A DNA stretch of 64,000 nucleotides, from contig JAGWUV010000005.1 in NCBI GenBank assembly GCA_028875875.1, positions 1-64,000 on the forward strand. Reading direction: 5' to 3'. Below the pieces are notes generated by a model. It was not told the DNA's origin and did no database searches. It was given only the letters and a program-made list of their open reading frames with translations. Every line of letters begins with the position of its first letter. Position 1 is the stretch's first letter. A program made the position numbers and the translations under genes. Shown piece by piece: positions 26,933 through 35,914 of the stretch. The stretch comes from Bacteroidota bacterium (GTDB lineage: Bacteria > Bacteroidota > Bacteroidia > Chitinophagales > Chitinophagaceae).

Positions 26933-28333
26933 ATGATTGTTGTTTACAAAAAAACAGCACAAAGATTTGTGTATAGTTTTATTGTTTCCTTACTCTTCTT
27001 ACAAGCTTCTGCACAAAATCATGTGTATTCTTTACAGGAGCTCGCAGATTCTGCGATTAAAAAATACCCCGAAGTAATGAGGAAGCAGGCATTGGTAAAC
27101 TCTGCTACAGCAGGTATTACAGATGCAAAACATGAGGCCTTACCTTTTGTAAAGGCGCATGATCAGTTAAATATCTCCACTGCCAATGGTGTTCCGGGTA
27201 CATTTATGCCTATGGGTATCATTCTGCCAACTGCCGGTGGCATAAGAGCAGATAATAATTACCAGGCCGCTACGGGTAATATTGGCATGTTGTATAGCGA
27301 ATATGAGCTGTACAACTTCGGTTTAACAAAGGCAAGAATTGAAGATGCAGTTGCCAAGCAAAAGTTAAGCGTGGCGGATGTTACCAAAGAAAGTTATTTG
27401 CTTTCTTATAACATAGCTAAGTACTATTTAGAACTCTTAAGGGTGTATGAGCAATCGAATATTGAATTGCAAAACATGAAGCGTTACCAGGCTTTAGTTA
27501 CGGTAATTCAGGCTGAAACAAATAGTGGATTAAAGCCGGGTGTTGATTCTTCCCAGGCATTAGCCGAACTGGCAAAAGCTCGTATCAACTATAACCAACG
27601 TATTGGAGAAGCCATGCAGTTAGAGCAACAGTTGTTCGGCTTAACCGGGGTGAAAGTTTCCATGGAGAATGTTGATACCTCTCTTAACAGGTTTAACCAA
27701 CTGGTAAAAGATGCTGTTGCCATAAACCTGGTAGATACAGTAAACAATCCATTGATCAGCTACTATCAGCAAAGAAGACAAGCCGAGATATCCACTGCTA
27801 ATTTCATTAAGAAGAGCTATCAGCCCAAGATAACATTGGCGGCAGGTTTGTGGGGAAGGGCTTCCAGTCTGGATTATACCGATACTTATAATGCTTTGTC
27901 TACCGGTTTAGGGTATCAGCGTTTCAACTATTTAGCAGGTATTGCTTTTACATATAATCTCTTTGATGGTATTCACCGCAGGGATAAGCTGGCAGTACAG
28001 AAGTACAAAATAAGGGCCAGTGAATATGAAGTAGAACAACAACAACTTAACCTGCAAACATCTTTGCAACAGTCTTTTTCCCGCCAACAGGTGGCAGAAA
28101 GAAACCTGATAGCATTGCCTGTTGAGTTGAAATCAGCTTCTGATACTTATGATCAGAAAATGGCGCAGTATAAAGCAGGTTTAATAAATCTTATCGATCT
28201 TACCAATGCTGCTTTTGTTCTGTACAGAAGCCAGGGAGATTATGTTCAAACACTTACAGACTGGGTTCAATCCAGGCTCGATCAGGCTGCTGTTGCAGGC
28301 AGTTTGAATTCATTCATTCAAACTTTAAAATAA
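26933..28333 (+). CDS. TolC-family outer-membrane efflux channel
   Basis: A 466-residue protein with a signal peptide (ending QASAQ) and the two long helical repeats typical of TolC/OEP proteins (LQELADSAIKKYPEVMRKQALV and YDQKMAQYKAGLINLIDLTNA). It forms the outer-membrane exit of a tripartite pump with the RND and adaptor proteins encoded next; the RND gene starts 6 bases after its stop. The ATG at 26933 directly precedes the signal peptide; an upstream TTG would add 12 residues. Confidence 0.88.
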   Translation: MIVVYKKTAQRFVYSFIVSLLFLQASAQNHVYSLQELADSAIKKYPEVMRKQALVNSATAGITDAKHEALPFVKAHDQLNISTANGVPGTFMPMGIILPTAGGIRADNNYQAATGNIGMLYSEYELYNFGLTKARIEDAVAKQKLSVADVTKESYLLSYNIAKYYLELLRVYEQSNIELQNMKRYQALVTVIQAETNSGLKPGVDSSQALAELAKARINYNQRIGEAMQLEQQLFGLTGVKVSMENVDTSLNRFNQLVKDAVAINLVDTVNNPLISYYQQRRQAEISTANFIKKSYQPKITLAAGLWGRASSLDYTDTYNALSTGLGYQRFNYLAGIAFTYNLFDGIHRRDKLAVQKYKIRASEYEVEQQQLNLQTSLQQSFSRQQVAERNLIALPVELKSASDTYDQKMAQYKAGLINLIDLTNAAFVLYRSQGDYVQTLTDWVQSRLDQAAVAGSLNSFIQTLK

Positions 28334-28339
28334 TTTTTT

Positions 28340-31300
28340 ATGGTTAGAGCAGCCCTAAAAAGGCCTATTGCCATATTGGTGTTGTTTATTGGTTTAATGC
28401 TGTTTGCGGTAGTAGCCATTAAAACCATCTCCATCGATATCTTCCCTCAGTTAAACCTGCCTACCATTTATGTGGTGGAACAATATGGTGGTATGAGTGC
28501 CAAGCAGATGGAAGGTTTCTTTGCTACACGTATGCAAGACCAGTTCTTATACATCAATGGCGTTAAGAATATTGAAAGTAAAAACATCCAGGGTCTTTCA
28601 CTGATCAAATTAACCTTTTACGAAAATACCAACATGGCCGAGGCTTCTGCCCAGGTGGCCTTGCAGGTAAACAGAACCATGGCATTCTTCCCGCCGGGTG
28701 CATTGCCTCCGCAGGTAATTCGTTTCGATGCCTCTTCATTGCCGGTAGGCGAACTGGTGTTTAGCAGTAAAACAAGGCCGCTGAATGAGATATTCGATTT
28801 GGCATTAACCCGTGTAAGGCCTTTGTTCGCTACGGTTCCGGGAATGTCATCTGCACCTCCTTTCGGTTCAAATGCAAGAACCGTGGTTATTAATGTTGAC
28901 CCTACCAAGCTGAGAACCTTCAACCTTTCTCCCGATGAAGTGGTAGAAGCTATTTCAAGAAACAATGCTATGACACCTGCGGGTAACCTTCGTGTAGATA
29001 GCACTATGTTAATCACCAGTATTAACTCGCTTGAGGAGAAAGTAAAGCATTTTGAAGATATCCCCGTTAAAACAAATGGCGTAACCCCTGTATTCGTAAA
29101 AGATATAGCAAGGGTATCCGATGCAACAGATATCACGGTGGATTATGCGTTGGTGAATGGTAAACGCTCCGTGTATATCCCGGTTGTAAAAACAGCGGAT
29201 GCCTCTACCTGGGAAGTAGTTCAGGGATTGAGAGCTAAGATCCCGGAAATGAAATCATTGTTGCCTGATGATGTATCGTTGAGTTATGAGTTCGACCAGT
29301 CTGTGTTTGTGATCAATGCGGCTAAAAGCTTGATGACGGAAGGTATACTGGGTGCGATTCTTACCGGTTTGATGGTGTTGTTATTCCTGAAAGACTGGCG
29401 AAGCAGTGTGGTGGTAATTGTTACCATCCCGGTAGCGGTACTGAGTGCCGTATTCTTCCTGAAGTTGGCAGGTCAAACGATCAATATCATGACGTTGAGT
29501 GGTCTTTCTCTCGCCATCGGTATCCTGGTAGACCAGGCAACGGTAACGATAGAAAATATTCACCAGCACCTGGAAATGGGTAAAAATAAACGCCAGGCTA
29601 TCCTTGATGCCTGTTCGGAAATTACCTTCCCATTGTTATTGATCCTATTGTGTATCCTCGCGGTGTTTGCTCCGGCGTTTATTATGACCGGTGTACCCAA
29701 AGCCATGTTCCTGCCTATTTCGCTGGCCATCGGTTTTGCAATGATCGTTTCTTTCGTAGCAGCACAAACACTGGTGCCTGTAATCAGTAACTGGCTATTG
29801 AAAGAAGACATGTTCCAGTATCATCATGATAAACCGCATGCACACGCAGGGTTGGCATTGGATGATAATGAAGTGAAAGAAGTAGACGAACACCAACACC
29901 AGGATACAGCGCATGGTCATGAGAATGATTTCTTCCAGCGTATTAAAATACGTTTAGGTAATGCACTCGAAAAATGGATGCCTCGCAGAAAATTATATGT
30001 AACTGTATACCTTATAGTAGCCTTTTCATTAGCTGGTGTATGCTTTGTTGTGATTGGTAAAGACCTTCTTCCAAAAAGTAACAATGGTCAGTTACAATTG
30101 CGTATCCGTGAGCCGGATGGAACAAGGCTTGAAGTAACAGAACGTACAACAAAAGGTATCTTAGGTATCATCGATTCAACAGTACACGGACATATTGCTA
30201 TCAGCTCTGCACACGTGGGTGTGATACCGAGTAACTTTGGTACAAGTAACTTATATATCTTCTCCAGTGGTACACATGAAGGTTTGATCCAGGTGAACCT
30301 GGATGAAGGGTTCAAAGGAAAGATTGATGAATTAAAAGAAGAACTAAGGAAGAATATAGCAGCTCAATACCCAACAGTGCGTATTTCTTTCGAGCCTATT
30401 GAACTTACAGAAAAGATCATGGCACAGGGTGCTTCAACACCTATTGAGGTTAGGGTTGCGGGTAAGAACATGCAGGATATTGAAAGCTATTCTCAACGTT
30501 TGTTAGATAAAATGAAAGCTATTCCATTCCTGCGTGATGTTCAGATCGCACAGCCTTTACGATTCCCAACGGTTAATATTACTGTTGACAGGGTGAAACT
30601 GGCCCAGATGGGATTAACGATTGATAATGTTTCTAAGAGTATTACAGATGCCACATCTTCCAGCCGTTTCACAAATAAAAACCTTTGGTTGGATGAGCAT
30701 ACATCATATACTTATCAAACACAGGTACAGGTACCGGAGTACATTATGAACTCTGTAGAGCAGTTGCAGTCAATACCATTGGTAAAAGGTCAGGACAGGC
30801 CCGTACTGTCCGATGTTGCAACACTTTCAAGGGATACTGTACCAGGTGAATACGATCGTTCAGGACCAAGACGTTTTGTTACGGTGAGTGCTAATATCTA
30901 TGGTAAAGATTTAGGTTCTGCAACAGCAGCTGTAGCAAAAGCAATGAAAGAATTAGGTACACCTCCAACAGGTTTGGTAGCCGATATCAAGGGTATGTCT
31001 TCATTGTTAACAGAAACGCTCGATTCATTGCAGAATGGTTTGTTGGCAGCTATTGTTGTGATTCTTTTGTTACTTGCTGCAAACTACCAGTCGTTTGGAT
31101 TGTCTATTTCAGTATTGTCTACCGTACCCGCGGTATTGCTGGGTGCCATGTTAATGTTGTTGGCAACAGGTGCTACACTTAACCTGCAGTCTTACATGGG
31201 TATTATCATGTCAACGGGTGTATCTGTGGCTAACGCCATCCTGATTGTAACCAATGCAGAAAAATTGAGATTGGAATACAGGGATCCGTTTAAAGCGGCG

Positions 31301-31558
31301 GTAGTAGCTGCCAGTATCCGTCTTCGTCCTATCTTAATGACCAGCTTGGCCATGATAGCCGGTATGATTCCAATGGCCAGTGGCTTGGGTGAGGCCGGTG
31401 ACCAGTCTGCACCATTAGGTAGAGCTGTAATCGGAGGTTTGATCGCTTCTACTTTTGCAGCGTTATTAATTGTGCCTTTGGTGTATGGATGGATCCAGCA
31501 GAAAACATCATTTGACGACGTATCTCTTTTACCTGAAAACGAAATAAATCATCAGTAA
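28340..31558 (+). CDS. RND efflux pump, inner-membrane permease
   Basis: A 1072-residue permease of the AcrB/MdtB-like type with twelve predicted helices and two large periplasmic loops. The N-terminus is short (MVRAALKRPIAILVLF). TM4 carries AIGILVDQATVTIEN, so the acidic pair of drug-type pumps (DD) is Asp398-Gln399 here. TM10-11 include MGIIMSTGVSVANAILIVTNA and RPILMTSLAMIAGMIPMA. A loop after TM6, residues about 495-527, holds eight His plus many acidic residues and is not typical of AcrB. Substrate is unknown; the loop hints at a metal-related role, which is inference. Gene order here is TolC, RND, adaptor. Confidence 0.92.
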   Translation: MVRAALKRPIAILVLFIGLMLFAVVAIKTISIDIFPQLNLPTIYVVEQYGGMSAKQMEGFFATRMQDQFLYINGVKNIESKNIQGLSLIKLTFYENTNMAEASAQVALQVNRTMAFFPPGALPPQVIRFDASSLPVGELVFSSKTRPLNEIFDLALTRVRPLFATVPGMSSAPPFGSNARTVVINVDPTKLRTFNLSPDEVVEAISRNNAMTPAGNLRVDSTMLITSINSLEEKVKHFEDIPVKTNGVTPVFVKDIARVSDATDITVDYALVNGKRSVYIPVVKTADASTWEVVQGLRAKIPEMKSLLPDDVSLSYEFDQSVFVINAAKSLMTEGILGAILTGLMVLLFLKDWRSSVVVIVTIPVAVLSAVFFLKLAGQTINIMTLSGLSLAIGILVDQATVTIENIHQHLEMGKNKRQAILDACSEITFPLLLILLCILAVFAPAFIMTGVPKAMFLPISLAIGFAMIVSFVAAQTLVPVISNWLLKEDMFQYHHDKPHAHAGLALDDNEVKEVDEHQHQDTAHGHENDFFQRIKIRLGNALEKWMPRRKLYVTVYLIVAFSLAGVCFVVIGKDLLPKSNNGQLQLRIREPDGTRLEVTERTTKGILGIIDSTVHGHIAISSAHVGVIPSNFGTSNLYIFSSGTHEGLIQVNLDEGFKGKIDELKEELRKNIAAQYPTVRISFEPIELTEKIMAQGASTPIEVRVAGKNMQDIESYSQRLLDKMKAIPFLRDVQIAQPLRFPTVNITVDRVKLAQMGLTIDNVSKSITDATSSSRFTNKNLWLDEHTSYTYQTQVQVPEYIMNSVEQLQSIPLVKGQDRPVLSDVATLSRDTVPGEYDRSGPRRFVTVSANIYGKDLGSATAAVAKAMKELGTPPTGLVADIKGMSSLLTETLDSLQNGLLAAIVVILLLLAANYQSFGLSISVLSTVPAVLLGAMLMLLATGATLNLQSYMGIIMSTGVSVANAILIVTNAEKLRLEYRDPFKAAVVAASIRLRPILMTSLAMIAGMIPMASGLGEAGDQSAPLGRAVIGGLIASTFAALLIVPLVYGWIQQKTSFDDVSLLPENEINHQ

Positions 31559-31569
31559 ATATCAGAAGT

Positions 31570-32646
31570 ATGAAATTCAAAATAAGTATGCTCGCAGCGG
31601 TTGTTTTCCTAGTATCGTGTGGCGAGAAAAAAGAACAACAAAATACGACTGCCACAAAAGAACAAGCTCCACATTATGAAACAGTGGCTATAAAGCAGGG
31701 GAGTGTTGCCTCAGTAATAAAACTACCTGCAAGGCTGGTGGCTTACCAGGAAGTAAGCATCTTCCCTAAAGTGAACGGATATGTTACCAAAGTATTGGTA
31801 GATATTGGTTCGCATGTACATAAAGGACAATTGTTGATGACCCTGGAAGCTCCTGAATTAGAACAGGCTGTATTAGGGGCGAAAGAAAGGTATGAAAGAG
31901 CTAAATCTACCCTTTCAATTGATAAAGACCGTTATTATCGTTTGAAAGAAGCTTCGGCTACTGCAGGTGCGGTATCTCCATTAGACCTTTCTTCTGCAAA
32001 AAACAAAGTAGAGGCAGACAGTGCTTTGGCTAACGCTGAAAAAGCAAACTGGCAAATGCAACGTACAATGATGGACTACCTGAATGTTACTGCTGCATTT
32101 GATGGTGTAATCACCATACGTAACGTACACCCCGGTGCGTTGGTAAGTGCGGCTAACAAAGATGTGCCTATGCTAGAACTGAAGCAAACCTCACATCTTC
32201 GTTTACAGGTAGATATGCCTGAAACAATTGCTGCACAGCTGAAAGACAAAGACACGATCTCTTTCTTTGTTACTTCTTTCCCGGGAAAAAAATGGACAGG
32301 TAACATTAGCAGGAAAGCATACAACATCAGTGCTGATGTGCATGCTGAAAGAGTAGAGATTGATGTATTTAATAAAGATGAGTCTTTAGATCCGGGTATG
32401 TATGCCGATGTTGTGTATTATGCCAAAGGAAATCAGCAGGCATTGGTTGTACCAAAATCTGCCGTGGTTACTTCAACAGAAAGGAAATATGTTGTGGTGA
32501 TAAGAGATGGTAAAACACAAAAAGTTGATGTTTCTACCGGAAATGAAACCACAGATGAAACTGAAATATTCGGTAATATAAAACAGGGAGAACAAGTAGT
32601 GGCTAAAGCGAATGATGAAATTAAAGAAGGTGTAGCTGTTCAATAA
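31570..32646 (+). CDS. RND efflux periplasmic adaptor (membrane-fusion protein)
   Basis: A 358-residue HlyD/AcrA-type adaptor with a lipobox (FLVSCGEKK). It shows a split lipoyl domain (VNGYVTKVLVDIGSHVHKGQLLMTLEAPELEQ and TAAFDGVITIRNVHPGALV), a helical hairpin between them, a beta-barrel domain and a C-terminal membrane-proximal domain. It bridges the RND pump and TolC channel. It lies 11 bases after the RND gene and is the last gene of the operon, followed by a strong terminator. Confidence 0.92.
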   Translation: MKFKISMLAAVVFLVSCGEKKEQQNTTATKEQAPHYETVAIKQGSVASVIKLPARLVAYQEVSIFPKVNGYVTKVLVDIGSHVHKGQLLMTLEAPELEQAVLGAKERYERAKSTLSIDKDRYYRLKEASATAGAVSPLDLSSAKNKVEADSALANAEKANWQMQRTMMDYLNVTAAFDGVITIRNVHPGALVSAANKDVPMLELKQTSHLRLQVDMPETIAAQLKDKDTISFFVTSFPGKKWTGNISRKAYNISADVHAERVEIDVFNKDESLDPGMYADVVYYAKGNQQALVVPKSAVVTSTERKYVVVIRDGKTQKVDVSTGNETTDETEIFGNIKQGEQVVAKANDEIKEGVAVQ

Positions 32647-32662
32647 ACAATTGAAAACAAAT

Positions 32663-32701
32663 AAAGAGAGGCTGTATCAAATTTTGATACAGCCTCTCTT
32701 T
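32663..32701. terminator. Strong bidirectional terminator
   Basis: A perfect 18-bp inverted repeat (32663-32680 with 32684-32701, loop of three bases) starting AAAGAGAGGC and ending GCCTCTCTTT. It lies between the convergent adaptor gene and PAP2 gene and can end both transcripts. Confidence 0.92.
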
Positions 32702-32713
32702 TATTATACCTGT

Positions 32714-33328
32714 TTATTTCAATATCAGGTTGGGGAGTACTTTTTGATTGTAAAATCGGGTAACTCCTATGCCAATGGCAGTTCCTAAAATAGCGCCTCC
32801 TAAAACATCAAAAGGATAATGTACCCCAACATATACCTGGGCATAAGAAATACTGGCTGCCCAAAACAGAAAGAGATATGCCCAGTTCTTTATATAAGGT
32901 CGTAAGGTTAAAAAGAAGAAAACACCCATGGCAAAATGATTGGATGCATGAGATGATGTAAAACTGCCACTGGAAGGGCACCATCCTAACAATACACGGG
33001 CATGTGCGGCCAGCATATCAGGATCACGGCAAGGTCTTACCCTCCCAATCCAATCTTTTAAAATATGACTGCTGATACCATCCGATATACCCACCGTTGC
33101 AAGGGCACAAAGTAGCCATTGCCAGAACTTCCACTTAAATTTAACAATAATGAAAACCAGTAAAAGAACGTATAAAAAATACCAATGGCTTTGTTCCCGC
33201 CACCAAACGAAGAGCTTGTCCAGCAAGCTGTTGGTCCATATCGTATTCACTTTTAGAAAGATTTGCTGGTCAATATGCTTCAGCCATTCCAAAAAGGAGA
33301 TTGATAAAAAAGCTAACTTTTGTTGCAT
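32714..33328 (-). CDS. PAP2-family membrane phosphatase
   Basis: A 204-residue integral membrane protein with motifs KDWIGRVRPCRDP, SFTSSHASNHFAMG and YAQVYVGVHYPFDVLGG. The middle motif reads SSHASNH instead of the common PSGHT, but the catalytic His is kept. Likely substrate is a lipid phosphate, such as undecaprenyl diphosphate. It is divergent from an LtaS-like gene (67 bases between starts), a pairing that suits a cell-envelope role. It is distinct from the other PAP2 protein in this window. Confidence 0.88.
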   Translation of the reverse strand: MQQKLAFLSISFLEWLKHIDQQIFLKVNTIWTNSLLDKLFVWWREQSHWYFLYVLLLVFIIVKFKWKFWQWLLCALATVGISDGISSHILKDWIGRVRPCRDPDMLAAHARVLLGWCPSSGSFTSSHASNHFAMGVFFFLTLRPYIKNWAYLFLFWAASISYAQVYVGVHYPFDVLGGAILGTAIGIGVTRFYNQKVLPNLILK

Positions 33329-33394
33329 GGCATAAAAGTAAAGAAAGAAATTTGCCTTTGTTTTATTGTTACTTTTGAAAATTTACTGATTGAT

Positions 33395-35374
33395 ATGAAA
33401 CTACCCCGGTATATAAAATGGATCTGCATTAATGCAGTGCTAGTGTTGGTTTTGATGACTTTATTACGAGTGGCTATTTATTTCGCATTTGTAAAACCAT
33501 TGGTTACGGGAAGCCTGTTGGTTAAAGCATTTTTAATGGGCCTTTGGTTTGATACGCGTATCGTAAGTATTGTATCGCTTATCTTCCTGATACTAGGGAT
33601 GATCCCCGCTTTGAATCCCTTTGAAAGGAAATTAGGCAGAAGGGTAAGCTTATCCCTTTGGACACTTTTCGTTATCTTCTTCTGCTTTTTTTATGTGATA
33701 GATTTTGCCAATTATGCATACCTGTTCCAGAGTTTAAGTGCCAGTCTCATCAACTATTTATACGATGCCAGGATATCCACTAAAATGGTTTGGCAAACCT
33801 ATCATGTAGGTTGGATTATAGCTGGATTAATTGTTTCTGTATTGCTATTAATGAAGCTGATAAAAACGGTTTACAACAAAATCGAAGAAACACCTAAAGT
33901 GGCCACTAAAAGAGGAAAAGTAGTATGGCCCATTGTTTTCTTTTTATTGTTTGCATTGGGCGTTTTTGGAAGATTGGGGCAATACCCTTTACGTTGGAGC
34001 GATGCGTTTACCTTAAGTAATGATAATGCTGCTAACCTTGCTTTAAACCCCTTTCAGTCTTTCTTCAGTACGCTGGGATTCAGGCGTTCTGGTTTTGATC
34101 TTGCAGAAGCCAAGAAAGCATATCCATTGATGGAAAAGTATCTTAACACCAATCATGCTCTTACAGATTCATTGGTGTATGATCGTTGCGCTGATTCAGT
34201 GCAATCAATACAGCAACCGAATGTAGTATTGGTGATCTGTGAATCGTTCAGTGCTTATAAAAGTTCTATGTATGGTAATCCTCTGAATACAACACCTTAT
34301 TTTAACGAACTATGTAAGAATGGTGTTTTCTTTGAAAGATGTTTTACACCTTCCTATGGTACGGCAAGAGGCGTGTGGGCAACATTAACCGGTATTCCGG
34401 ATGTTGAATTGCTTAACACTACCAGCAGAAACCCACTGGCCGTTAGTCAGCATATTATTATGAATGATTTCAAAGGGTACCAGAAGTTTTATTTCATAGG
34501 AGGAAGTACCAGTTGGGCCAATATCAGGGGAGTACTTACGCACAATATCGATAGCCTTCACTTATTTGAACAGGATGATTATAACGCTCCTAAAATTGAT
34601 GTTTGGGGTGTAAGCGATAAGAATGTTTTTCTGCAGGCAAACAAAACATTGTCAACTCAGCAAAAGCCTTTCTTTGCTGTGATACAAACTGCCGATAACC
34701 ATAGGCCTTATACCATTCCTGAAGAAGACAGAAAATCTTTTGTTGTGAAGAATGTTCCGCAGGATTCATTGAAACAACACGGATTTTCAACGCTAGATGA
34801 GTACAATGCTTTCCGCTATACGGATTATTGTTTTGAACAATTTATGGAAGCTGCGAAAAAAGAAAAGTATTTTAACAACACCATCTTTGTATTTGTGGGA
34901 GACCATGGTATTCCCGGTGATGCAGGTGATATGTTCCCCAAAGCATGGACAGATGATGGACTTACCGCAGAGCATGTGCCATTATTATTTTATTCTCCCG
35001 CATTATTGAAGCCGCAGCGTATTTCATCTATTGCATCACAGATAGATGTATTGCCCACCATTGCAGGCATTTGTAAAATACCTTATTGCAATACGGCGTT
35101 AGGAAGAGATTTGTTGAATAAAGATTCCTCCTTGTTACGAGGGGCATTTATTGTTGATCCTGATAAAAAGCGAATAGGCTTCATTAATAATGGTCTCTAC
35201 TATAGTTATGGATTAACTAAGGGCGGAAAAGAGATGATTAAAAGTGTTGTGGATGATAAAGATGTTACACTCTCCGATACCGTGCGTAATTACTACAAAG
35301 GAATGACGGATGCTATTTATCAAACAGCACGTTATATGTTATTCAATAACAAAAAGCGGGAAGGGAAAAAGTAA
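33395..35374 (+). CDS. LtaS-like membrane sulfatase/phosphotransferase
   Basis: A 659-residue protein with about five N-terminal membrane helices (to residue about 200) and a C-terminal periplasmic alkaline-phosphatase-superfamily domain. Metal-site motifs are seen: ICESFSAYKSSMYGNP, nucleophile Thr region SYGTARGVWATLTG, VGDHGIPGDAGDM and AEHVPLLFYSP. The layout matches the lipoteichoic acid synthase / phosphoglycerol or phosphoethanolamine transferase group. In Gram-negative bacteria such proteins usually modify envelope glycans or lipids; the substrate cannot be named. The ATG at 33395 directly precedes the first helix. Confidence 0.85.
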   Translation: MKLPRYIKWICINAVLVLVLMTLLRVAIYFAFVKPLVTGSLLVKAFLMGLWFDTRIVSIVSLIFLILGMIPALNPFERKLGRRVSLSLWTLFVIFFCFFYVIDFANYAYLFQSLSASLINYLYDARISTKMVWQTYHVGWIIAGLIVSVLLLMKLIKTVYNKIEETPKVATKRGKVVWPIVFFLLFALGVFGRLGQYPLRWSDAFTLSNDNAANLALNPFQSFFSTLGFRRSGFDLAEAKKAYPLMEKYLNTNHALTDSLVYDRCADSVQSIQQPNVVLVICESFSAYKSSMYGNPLNTTPYFNELCKNGVFFERCFTPSYGTARGVWATLTGIPDVELLNTTSRNPLAVSQHIIMNDFKGYQKFYFIGGSTSWANIRGVLTHNIDSLHLFEQDDYNAPKIDVWGVSDKNVFLQANKTLSTQQKPFFAVIQTADNHRPYTIPEEDRKSFVVKNVPQDSLKQHGFSTLDEYNAFRYTDYCFEQFMEAAKKEKYFNNTIFVFVGDHGIPGDAGDMFPKAWTDDGLTAEHVPLLFYSPALLKPQRISSIASQIDVLPTIAGICKIPYCNTALGRDLLNKDSSLLRGAFIVDPDKKRIGFINNGLYYSYGLTKGGKEMIKSVVDDKDVTLSDTVRNYYKGMTDAIYQTARYMLFNNKKREGKK

Positions 35375-35378
35375 TTGC

Positions 35379-35834
35379 TTATGGTTTGATCATTTTAATA
35401 TGATCAATGCCATCCTCATCATACACTTCACCCGATTGTTCAAAACCGAATGATTCGTAAAACTTTTTCAGATAGAGTTGGGCGCCTATCTTAATAGGGC
35501 CTTTTCCAAACAACTCGTAGCACTTTTCTATGGAAACCTTCATCAGATCTTTTCCTGCACCCATGCCCCTGTAGGCAGGAGAGGTAACTACTCTGCCAAT
35601 ACTCATATGATCATATACTTTCCCGGGAGCTATTAAACGGGTGGATGCAACTAATTCATTTTCTTTCCAGCCCATTAAATGAAAGCTGAACTGGTCATTA
35701 TTATCCATATCCAAAAAAACGCAGTGCTGCTCTACTACAAACACTTCACTTCTTAACCTGAGTAATGCGTATAACTCATGAGGTGTAAGCGTATCAAAAT
35801 ACTTACATTGCCAATGAATAGAAGAAGTTTCCAT
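35379..35834 (-). CDS. GNAT-family N-acetyltransferase, ElaA-like
   Basis: A 151-residue acyl-CoA-dependent acetyltransferase. It begins with ElaA-type sequence (YALLRLRSEVFVVEQHCVFLDMD); the acetyl-CoA site lies in GRVVTSPAYRGMGAGKDLM and the C-terminal GNAT strand in YESFGFEQSGEVYDEDGIDHIKM. The acceptor is unknown. It is convergent with the LtaS-like gene, whose stop is four bases away. Confidence 0.88.
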   Translation of the reverse strand: METSSIHWQCKYFDTLTPHELYALLRLRSEVFVVEQHCVFLDMDNNDQFSFHLMGWKENELVASTRLIAPGKVYDHMSIGRVVTSPAYRGMGAGKDLMKVSIEKCYELFGKGPIKIGAQLYLKKFYESFGFEQSGEVYDEDGIDHIKMIKP

Positions 35835-35870
35835 GCAGTTAGGAAATAATAAGTTTAAACTTTGGTTACT

Positions 35871-35904
35871 ATAAAAGAGCAGACGTAGTGGCCTGCTCTT
35901 TTAT
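35871..35904 (-). terminator. Terminator of the M28 peptidase gene
   Basis: Perfect 12-bp stem ATAAAAGAGCAG / CTGCTCTTTTAT with a 10-base loop, just after the M28 peptidase stop on the minus strand. Confidence 0.85.
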
Positions 35905-35914
35905 GGCGACATTT

